Origin: Chloranthus sessilifolius
Taxonomy: Eukaryota > Streptophyta > Magnoliopsida > Chloranthales > Chloranthaceae
Length of the DNA stretch: 64,000 nt
Assembly (NCBI GenBank): GCA_021018995.1
Contig: CM037585.1
Span: 125,454,831-125,518,830, forward strand
Reading direction: 5' to 3'
Shown: positions 55,781 to 64,000 of the stretch, one piece after another
Layout: each line of letters starts with the position of its first letter
How positions within the stretch are numbered: position 1 is the first letter of the stretch
Made by a program: the position numbers and the translations under genes
Notes under the pieces: generated by a model
What the model was told of the DNA's origin: nothing
What the model saw: only the letters and a program-made list of their open reading frames with translations
Databases searched by the model: none

Positions 55781-56880
55781 CTGTAAAAGAATTGGAAAAA
55801 AATTGATACTGTGATAAGAAATTCTAAGGGTTGGAAATGCCACAGAGGGAAAAAAAGTCAACCCCCAACAAATTATACAAGCTTATCATAAGGTTATTGA
55901 CATTTAGCCATCCAGAGATCAAAAGAAATAAATTAAACAGATATGATAGGGGAGTTTTATTAGCTATTATGTTTTTGTAGGCCATTAAGTTTCGAATAAA
56001 GCTCTTATAAACTTTAAATAATATTCACCATATAAAACCTCTTCTGAATCTCTCCAAAGGTATACGGGATAAATTGGTTGGACAATCAAGGAGTGAAAGT
56101 TACATGTCAAATAAAGACAACAGGGAAGAGTCGGGGCAGTGAATTGAAAGACTTTGTCAAACCATAATTGCTGAAAAGTATATGAAAGCACGGGATATTA
56201 TAACAAATTATCTTCGGCACTCTGCATGTTATGGAGAAATAAAGTAGCACACTCTAGTTAAGCAATTCAAACCATAGGTTTCGAGGGTGCCACCTATGGC
56301 CTTTTTATCTCAGGCAATGAGCATAAAACATTGCAAGGGTCTGCCTTGGACAAGGCCACAGACGCATGAGACCATAGGGTAAAAACTAAAAAGATACCCT
56401 ATATGGCCCAGGGGGAAATTTTTTACTATGTAGCCGTGAAAATTTGAGAAGGGGTATAAATTCAATCGTCAATGGCTCTGTGATCTTTAAATTCTTGATT
56501 TTTTGGGCAAATCCTTCATTCTTCATTTTTCTTCTTAATCAGCAGTATTTCTTGTGACAAACGGGTTTGAAAAACCTATTGGCTAAACTGATGGTTGGTT
56601 ATGGTTAAAAAGAACATAACTTTTACTTTTTAAAGACATCTATATGGGTTCATAAGTTTATATATGCATGCATACACAGATTCATATACGAGGTATAAAG
56701 GCCCAGTTGAAACAAACTGGGCTCGCCCTAGTTCAAAGACCTTCCGATACAATGTCTGCAGCAAGTGGGGCCACACAGATAGATAATGGAAGGATAATAT
56801 ACAAGACTAATCCAGTGGCAACAGGCATTAATCAAAATAGGCAAGATGAAACTTAACAGTTTCATGAAAGATATATGTAG
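55781..56880. other. non-coding, probably the next carrier intron
   Basis: AT-rich. Short open frames on both strands lack family features. No first-repeat carrier exon (HPxDTxK type) was found here or further right. Confidence 0.4.
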
Positions 56881-57099
56881 TTCCAACATTCAAGAAATCT
56901 TGCAGAGCAGGCTAAGAAAAGGAGCCTATATCTATGGAGGCTAGCAGATTTTGATAAGATATGTGATTTATGCGCTTCCAAAGTACTCGATCATCAGCAT
57001 GCACTTAGAGAAGCCAAGAACATGGCGGATTCACTAGCTACCAAAGGGGGGTTACCTTCAAAGGCCACATGGTGGAAGACTCCTTACCTACAAGCTTGA
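56881..57099 (+). pseudogene. LINE RNase H C-terminal remnant
   Basis: The frame reads WRLADFDKICDLCASKVLDH, then HALREAKNMADSLATKG. This resembles the last part of the RNase H carried by plant LINEs (family: xREANxxADxLAKxG). Only the C-terminal 70 residues remain. Confidence 0.55.
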
Positions 57100-58390
57100 A
57101 TCAAATGATTTACTGGAACCTCTTGTAGTTTGTACGGCAAATTCTCATTCTTTCATTACAAGAAAAAGTACCTCATGTTTTCGTGATCATGAGCACCTTT
57201 GTATATTTTGACATTTTCAATGCATTCTTCAGTCACCAATTAGAGCACAAAATTACAGCATGTTATTTCTTTGTTTTCCTTCATTTTATTTTTTATCTTT
57301 TGAGAGAAAGAGAGATGATAAGGAAAAGAAAATTACTGATCAAAGGTTCCAAAAAAAGAAAAATACATAACCCAAGCACTCAAATAAAATCACATCTACA
57401 AGGCGAAACGGGGAATTTTTTTTTCTTAATTTCCTTTCACCAGACAAAAAATGAACGAATATCCAAGACTGACTTAAATGGGCTTTTGATATTGAGAGTT
57501 ATAGAAAATGTTCTTTTCCAGTCCCGAAAATATTCGCAAAAGGTCATTCAGGACATTGAATTTCTGATACTTGTACACTCTATGCTGATCCAGTTACTTG
57601 AGCTCGAACCATATCACTGTTAGAAGTCACTTTAGTCACCATGATTAATCACTCCAATATCTGATGCTTGTGATATCTTGAGCAGGGATTTCTTACATGG
57701 GTAAAGTGAAAAAACCAAGTGCAGGCTATCTTAGGGACAAAAACTGAAGGCCAGCTGAAAATTTGAGAAGTGCGGATCTGCAGGAATCATAGGGAGCATT
57801 ATTCAACTCATTGAACGCTCAACTAAGAGTTCAGTCTATATTTGAAGTCATCAATTACTTATTTGGTACTATCTAGCAGTGGATTTGATTCATCTAGTAT
57901 TGTTATGCATTGAATCCATCAATTTGATACCCTGTATCTGCATTTCCTCAAACTGTGTAGCCTCCTTTTTCTGGCTTTATGGGGCTCTTCATAGCTGCAG
58001 TGCAAATCTGGAGGAGCTAATAAGAATTTGTGGGCTTCAGACTTGAGCATTTTGCTTGGATCTGTAATGTGGACAGGGATTATTGAATACCCTCGATTAA
58101 CTTATCTCCAAAGAGACCACAGTGACTATAGACAAAAAAATTTCCCTTTTGAAATTGTCAGCACGTAACTCTCTGTTTGCGGTTACAGCAGAACTAGTGA
58201 GCTTTTTTATAAAGAAGACTACTTGGAGATTCCATCTTCATTTGTGCCTGATCATAGCTACCAAGTGAAGTCTTGGAATTGATCTTTATCATAAAATATT
58301 TTGATTCTCTATTGTTTGGAACAGTAGGAGTAACTTCAAGGTGTGATGTTAGGATCAAATGTAGACATCAGACCTGAAAGCTATTCGTGA
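57100..58390. other. non-coding, nothing recognised
   Basis: A 146-codon plus-strand frame at 57183-57623 is Lys/Ile/Phe-rich without domain features and is not accepted as a gene. Confidence 0.4.
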
Positions 58391-58399
58391 TTAAGTAAA

Positions 58400-58856
58400 G
58401 GGATAATGACTCCCGAACGACATTTAAACACTAAAATGGTGTTTAAATGATCTTAATTCTTACACCATTAAAAGTATATGTTTTATCTCACACCATTGAA
58501 GTGTGATTTATCATTATGCCATGTGGCACATATCTGTGACCAATCTAAATTGTCCAAGTGGCAATCTATCATTGGAGCATATCTCAGCCCAAAGAAACAT
58601 GCCACCTATAAGTGGATGTGGAATATCTGACTAATGAACTTTAATATCAGCCATTAAAACTAAAAAAAACCGTTGATATTATAATAAACAGATCAGATGG
58701 CTTAAATCTCCCTAAAACACCATTTTTGCTTGTTGCACTTCAATCTATGATCTGCCACTTTGACGGTACGGATCACCCACATCTTCAACCATTGATGGTG
58801 TAAGATCATTTAAACACAATTTTGGTGTTTAAATGACAGTCAGGAGAGTTGGGTCC
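58400..58856. mobile_element. Mutator-like MITE (457 bp)
   Basis: Terminal inverted repeats of about 55 bases: the inner part (CATTTAAACACTAAAATGG, then GTTTAAATGATCTTA) matches the reverse complement of the other end with few differences. The flanks are TTAAGTAAA (58391-58399) and TTCTGTAAA (58857-58865), 7 of 9 matching. Long repeats with a 9-bp duplication point to the Mutator superfamily. No coding capacity. Confidence 0.75.
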
Positions 58857-58865
58857 TTCTGTAAA

Positions 58866-59051
58866 ACACCGTGTCGGTCCTCTTCATGATATCTTAACAA
58901 TATAGACTACAAACCATCTTCATTTCCTGACATGCAAATTTCGGGTAAAAATAGTACCGTTGGGCTAATTAACATAATACACTATTCATTACTTCAAGAA
59001 TATAAGATTCCCAATGATGCAACCTTGAGGTTGCAGGTTAAATCCCAGCTT

Positions 59052-59115
<64 letters not shown>

Positions 59116-59999
59116 ATGATCCCCTGCCTGAGTCATGACTCGGTCTGGATCCCTTGGACAAATTTATTGTTTTAAAATATATAAAGTGAAAGTTGCAACA
59201 GGATAAAAGGACGTTGGAACCAGTCACAAACCAAACATAAAAACAGTACAGTAGGTAAGGGACCTGTTCCAGCGTGGACTGATACATGGTGCTTTCAGTG
59301 TATTCATCTTCTCCAACCCAACTTCCTAAGTAAAAATTCAGATCTGTTGCAAAAATCTAATAAAAAGGTAGTTATCATTGTGAAACTGTTTCTAATCTAA
59401 TAAAACATGATCAGATCTGCTCCAATGTTCAAATTCTACTTTTATAAAAACATTTGCAAGTTCAGACTAGCGATGTGAATTAGGAGGCGTGATTTCCCAT
59501 TGGTCTACGTTGCAATTCTGATCTATTGTGATTTAAATCTTGTTATATAGAACATTCGTTGTAGAGGAGATCATTATATAAATATATGCACACACACACA
59601 CTTATGCATACATACACATATATTTCACAGATTCTCATTTGATCTCTACACCTTCTTTCAAGCAAATTAAGTAAATTGGTTTTCTGCATAGTTGCCAAGT
59701 TTATTCTACCCATTCGCAAATAGTGAACTGATTTGACGAACTCATATTAGTTAATCTAAGATATCCCTCCCTTAAATGCACTGAAAATGTAGCGACACTG
59801 AACCATGCAGAACAAACTGACAGCAAATCTGGCAACAACGGTTTGCTCTTGTGGAATTTTTGGAGCCCCATTTCCTACATACATAGAACATTAGAACATT
59901 CCACAAATCTGGCTCCCATTATCCTCCCTTTATACTACAACAATCCACCCAAACAAACACAAAGCATTTGTAAGCAGATGTAAGGATGCTTCCTCAGAA
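58866..59999. other. non-coding with microsatellites
   Basis: Contains the TA run at 59056-59110 and a short CA run near 59590. A segment just before the TA run (GAGGTTGCAGGTTAAATCCC) resembles a SINE B-box region. No gene seen. Confidence 0.45.
59056..59110. repeat. TA microsatellite
   Basis: About 27 TA units. Confidence 0.95.
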
Positions 60000-60480
60000 T
60001 TTTTTTCAGTAAAGATGAATAATTTATTAAAAGAGATAAAAACTACATCTGGATCAGTCTAAGCGAGAAGCTTAGACACGAAGAGCCGAAAGACGCAAAA
60101 ACAACAAAACAAAACAAAGATAAACCAGAAGACCGAGCTCAAAAACAAAACCTAAGAATAAAAAAAAAACCCAACAACCAGCCCAGCCCCGACATTATCC
60201 CCTGAAAGGAGTTGTGCCAAAAAAAATTGCTATCCCCCTTATCACAGCCTCGAAAATTATTGGACATGGAAGCCGAAGCCGACAATACGATAACACTGGA
60301 CACCTTACTAATGATGTCTGGAATGGTGCAACTCTTCCTTTCAAAGATACGGCAGTTCCATTCACTCCACACTTGCCAGAAAATGGCAACAGGCAGTAAC
60401 CGAAGAGCATATTTAGCGCAGCTCCAAATCCTTCCTCAGATTTCTCTTTGCCTCCAAATTGTGACGAAGGCGAAATAGCA
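60000..60480 (-). mobile_element. LINE 3' end, 5'-truncated
   Basis: The minus-strand frame 60139-60410 reads VWSEWNCRIFERKS, the C-terminal block of plant L1 polymerases, then a Ser-rich tail and an A-rich (plus-strand T-rich) end near 60000. It is head-to-head with the plus-strand LINE that starts at about 60500. Confidence 0.7.
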
Positions 60481-60589
60481 GACTAGATGGATCGTGATCA
60501 AAACAGGGTTTGCAAGACTAGATAGATCGGGATCGAAATGAGTTTGCAAAACCAAGCAGATTAAAAAGCATCAAATAGGCAGAGAGAAA

Positions 60590-60695
60590 TCTTGGGGAAA
60601 CCGATAAAAGGGCATTGATAAAATCTTTAATGAAGTTTTTAGGTTGGAATGTGCGAAATCTTGGGGAAACCGATAAAAGGGCGTTGGTCAAATCT
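60590..60695. repeat. short direct repeat at the LINE 5' end
   Basis: AAATCTTGGGGAAACCGATA occurs at about 60590 and again at 60657, followed each time by AAAGGGC and a matching AAATCTTT. The second copy lies inside the endonuclease coding start, so the first looks like a 67-base-offset duplication or template slippage. Confidence 0.85.
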
Positions 60696-61453
60696 TTTGT
60701 TATGCAACAAAACCCAGATGTGGTTGTGCTGCAAGAGACAAAATGTGAGGAGCTTAATGAGCTTAAGGTTCGCTCCACTATTGAAGGCAGATCGTGGGAG
60801 TGGTTGGCTCTTGAGGGGGACGGAACGAGGGGTGGAATCCTATTGGCTTGGGACTCTAATATTTTCAAACTCCTGGACTCGGAGATAGGCTGCTTCTTGG
60901 TGGTTGCTTTACTACAGGATCTCCGGATTGGACACACTTGGGTGGCTACCACTATTTATGGCCCACTGATAATAGACTAAGAAGAGAGTTCTTTGAATTA
61001 AGTGCCATCATTTCTAAATGGGATAGCCCGGTTTGTATTGGGGGGGACGTTAATGCCCTCTGCAATACAGAAGAAAAGAACAAAGGAGTGATAGATCTAT
61101 TGGCCAAAGATCTGTTTGCGGAGTTTATTTCTCCAGGATCTCTTTTTGAATTGGGGACGTCGGGGGGAAGGTTTACGTGGACTAATGATCAAGATGACCC
61201 TACTTTGTGTATACTTGATACATTTCTATGTGGAGTTGAATTTCTTGATCTGTTGAATGATCTGATGGTTCATTGTTGGGCTACTACGATTTGGGATGAC
61301 AAGCTTATTGTTCTTAGCTCCAATGTTAGTTCCAGAGGAGGCTCGGCTCCAAGCCCTTTCAGATTCGACAACTCGTGGTTGAAGAATGATGATTTCCGAG
61401 AAAGGGTTCACAGTTGGTGGAATCAGGATCTTTCATCTTCTCTGCTAAACTAA
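60630..61453 (+). pseudogene. LINE endonuclease domain
   Basis: Frame one starts MKFLGWNVRNLGETDKRALV and includes LQETKCEELN (catalytic Glu), GTRGGILLAWD and ATTIYGPL. It ends at 60980, and the domain continues in the frame 60938-61453 with CIGGDVNALCN (catalytic Asp) and GGRFTWTND. The final S-D-H motif of the family is replaced by IWDDKLIVLS. Broken by a frameshift and a missing His, so inactive. Confidence 0.82.
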
Positions 61454-61469
61454 AGAACCTTAAAACTTA

Positions 61470-63477
61470 AAATTAAGTAGTGGAATAAAGATGTTTTTGG
61501 GAAAACCTCTCAGATTAAAGATCACATCCTGTCCGAAATTGCAGTTTTTGACCGCATAGAAGAAATCTCGTTGCTATCCCAGGAAGATAGAGAAGGGTGT
61601 CTGGCCCTCAAAATGGCTTTTAACAAAAAAGCTTTGGAGGAGGAGCAACAATGGCGACAAAAGTCTTAAGGCGCATTGGCTTCGAGAAGGAGATGGCAAC
61701 TCTAAATTTTTCCACTCCGTTGCAAATGGGAGAAGGAAGTGCAATCGGATTTCGTCTGTCATTATTAATGGTACAACTTATATAGAGCCTAACAATATTC
61801 ATGCCAATATCGTGGATTTTTATAAGGATTTGTACTCGTCGGATGATGTTCTTAGACCTCAGCTGAATGGTATATTGTTCAACTCTATAGATGCAGAAAA
61901 AGTTAGATTCTTGGAAAGGCCTTTTAGTGAGGAAGAAGTGAAGGAAGCTATTGAGAAGCTGGGTTCCAACAAGTCTCAGGGTCCAAATGGTTTTACTATG
62001 GAGTTTTATAAAGCCTACTGGGATATTATTGGTGCCGATTTTATGGGTTTCTTATCTAATTTTTATGGTTCAGACAGATTGGCCAAGAGTATAAATTCCA
62101 ATTTCATTGCCCTCATACCGAAGTGTGAAGGGGTTTGTCAACATTTCGGATTTTAAACCTATTAGCCTCATCGGGTGTGCTTACAAAATCATCACAAAAA
62201 TTTTGATTAATCGTCTCAAGGGAGTCATTGGGACTCTTATCTCTAATGCCTAGGAGGCCTTTATTCCAAGAAGACGGCTGCTCGATGTGGCAGTTACGGC
62301 AATGGAAATTATCGATTTTGTTAAAAAGCGTAATGATAAGCGATGCATTTCAAAATTGATATGGAGAAGGCTTATGACCTGGTTCAGTGGGATTTTCTTG
62401 ATTACGCCCTCCACAGAATGGGGTCTGGTGTGGTTTGGAGGAGATGGATGCCCAATTCTCGGTTTTGATCAATGGAGTAGGGGAGGACTTCATCGGGGAG
62501 ATCCATTGTCACCTATGCTCTTTAATTGTGTATGGGAGGCTTTGCATAGACTATTCCAAAGGGCTGAACAGCTACATCTGATTTCAGGTTTTAAGGTGGC
62601 CGAGAATGGGCCATCTCTTACCCATCTCCAGTATGTTGATGATACTATGGCGTTTTGTAACGGAAGCTGTGGGGTTCAAGAAGTGAAAGTCGTTGCTGAT
62701 CTTCTAATTATCTTTAAAGGGGTTTTGGGGCAAAGAATTAACCTTCATAAGTCTAGTCTTGCGGGAATCAATATGACTAATGAGGACACAGATCAAGTGG
62801 TTGCTGCTATTGGGTGTAAAAAAGATAAGTTGTCGATTATGTATCTCGGAATTCCTCTGGGGTTTAGAATGTGCAAAGCTGGCAGATGGGAATCGGTAGT
62901 CCAAAGGTTCCAAAAAAGGCTCACGGTGTGGAAAAGTAATGGGGGGAGATCCTTAATAAAATCGACTTTTGCGTCTCTCCCGACTTTTATAATGTCTCTT
63001 TTTTTGGCTCCGGCAAGTATAACTAAGAAAATGGAGAAAATTGTTCGTGACTTTCTTTGGGAAGAAGCGGGGGATCGAAAGAAATTGGACTTAGTCAACT
63101 GGGAGGATTGTTGTGATAGCCGGGCTACGGGAGGTTTGGGGATAAGAAGATTACAGCTCGTTAATAAAGCCCTACTCACAAAATGGCTTTGGAGGATTGG
63201 GGACGACAAAGAAAAGGACAAATTGTGGTGGCAAATGGTTACTTCTAAATATGATATTTCAGATGAACTTTGGAATGTTTCGAGGATCTCAAGTCACGAT
63301 TCAGCCTGGTGGAAAGCGGTGAAGGGATCTCTCAATGATTTTCATAAAGGAATTTCTTTCAGTTGGAGTGATGGGCAGCGGATCCGCTTTTGGAAAGATA
63401 GATGGGTCGAGGAACACCCTTTACAAATGGCCTTCCCGAGAATTTTTGCGTCTCTCCAGATCTTTCTCTTTTTTTAG
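61470..63477 (+). pseudogene. LINE reverse transcriptase
   Basis: 61812-62156 holds the RT start ([45 protein letters not shown]). After a frame change, 62287-63477 holds RGDPLSPMLFNCVWEAL, the active site HLQYVDDTMAFC, IMYLGIPLGFRMCKAGRW, GGRSLIKSTFASLPTF and GGLGIRRLQLVNKALL. The YVDD motif is intact. At least one stop and one shift separate the parts. Confidence 0.85.
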
Positions 63478-63960
63478 CCCCTGTCAGCATAACTAAGAAA
63501 ATGGAGAAAATTGTTCATGATTTTCTCTGTGAAGGAGCGGGGGATCGAAAGAAACTACACTTAGTCAACTGGGACGATTGTTGTCATAGCCATGTTGCCG
63601 AGATTTGGGGATTAGAAGATTACAGCTTGTTAATAAAGCTCTGCTTGCGAAATGGCTTTGGAGGATCGGGGTTGATAGAGAAAGGGATAAACTGTGGTGG
63701 CAAGTGGTTAGTCCTAAATATGGTATTACCAATGAGGTTTGGAATGTTCTAATGATCTCGCGTCACGATTCGGCCTAGTGGAAAGTAGTCAATGGGTCTC
63801 TTAATGATTTCCAGAGAGGGATTTCTTTTAGTTGGGGTGATGGAGAGCGGATTCGCTTCTGGAAGGATAGATGGGTAGGAAACTACCCTCTAGAGACGGC
63901 TTTCCCAAGAATTTTTGCTCTCTTGGATTCTAAGGATGTTGTTATTAAGGAATTTGTTGA
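62990..63960. repeat. tandem duplication of about 487 bp in the LINE polymerase C-terminus
   Basis: AAGAAAATGGAGAAAATTGT occurs at about 63027 and 63498; the sequence following each copy is alike for several hundred bases, to the CTTTCCC- and CCTTCCCGAGAATTTTTGC-type word at about 63435 and 63905. The two copies differ at many positions. Confidence 0.88.
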
Positions 63961-64000
63961 GATGACTAACGAAGGCCAGGTTTGGAATGTGAGTACTCGG
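63478..64000 (+). pseudogene. second copy of the LINE polymerase C-terminus
   Basis: It repeats the block that encodes KMEKIVHDFLCEGAGDRKKL, a GGLGIRR-equivalent region with a shift, and the WxxGDGxRIRFWKDRW-type block. Stops not present in the first copy occur. It runs off the window. Confidence 0.75.

Larger units (their letters stand above)
60490..64000 (+). mobile_element. L1-like LINE running off the right edge
   Basis: The plus strand holds, in order, a 5' leader with short direct repeats, an endonuclease, a reverse transcriptase, and a C-terminal region that occurs twice in tandem. Stops and shifts are present. It differs in sequence from the LINE at 34622-42096 but has the same plan. 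The 3' end is outside the window. Confidence 0.85.

Noticed and set aside
57183-57623. 146-codon plus-strand frame
   Set aside because: Low-complexity Lys/Ile/Phe composition, no domain, no splice or promoter context, in AT-rich DNA.
1-64000. Endogenous pararetrovirus or retrovirus with envelope
   Set aside because: No movement-protein, coat-protein or envelope motifs were seen; all retroelements fit copia, gypsy or LINE plans.

Overview
The window reads as nuclear DNA of a flowering plant with a repeat-rich genome. Reasons: initiator-Met-tRNA-type primer sites (TGGTATCAGAGC), Ty1/copia and Ty3/gypsy LTR retrotransposons, L1-like LINEs, hAT transposons with 8-bp target duplications, a tRNA-derived SINE, and a spliced mitochondrial-carrier gene with GT/AG introns. 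The species cannot be fixed from the sequence. No rRNA, tRNA gene, CRISPR or bacterial operon is seen.

The only host gene I can support is a mitochondrial carrier on the minus strand. Two consecutive exons are visible, 55264-55780 and 22375-22510. They join in frame across an intron of about 32.75 kb (22511-55263). Exons before and after these were not found.

Layout, left to right. 1-2668: start of a minus-strand LTR element; its 2.3-kb LTR holds a palindromic minisatellite. 2669-7978: a decayed minus-strand Ty3/gypsy element cut by that first element. 7979-8820: unassigned sequence with one exon-like ORF. 8820-14615 (continuing after 19681): a decayed plus-strand Ty1/copia element; its polymerase is split by a hAT element that itself carries a second hAT element. 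14616-19681: a non-autonomous gypsy element with two LTRs, inserted in the copia 3' LTR. 19682-22374: small repeats, a 5'-truncated LINE, a SINE, microsatellites. 22375-55780: the carrier exons and giant intron. 55781-64000: non-coding sequence, a Mutator-like MITE, LINE remnants, and a plus-strand LINE that runs off the right end.

The giant intron is a stack of insertions. A copia element (LTRs 27210-27423 and 54779-55025) contains two copies of one hAT transposon in opposite orientation (A, 27559-33008, plus; B, 33581-47522, minus), each with a perfect 8-bp target duplication. Copy B contains a LINE (34622-42096, minus), and that LINE contains a gypsy element (38460-41877, plus) with closely similar LTRs. 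The order of insertion is therefore copia, then hAT, then LINE, then gypsy. Decay agrees with this: copia LTRs diverged, innermost gypsy LTRs closely alike.

Almost every transposon reading frame is broken, so most are entered as pseudogenes. The most notable structures are the nested intron, the inverted hAT pair (a possible hairpin-RNA source), palindrome arrays inside three LTR families, and the doubly nested small hAT elements.
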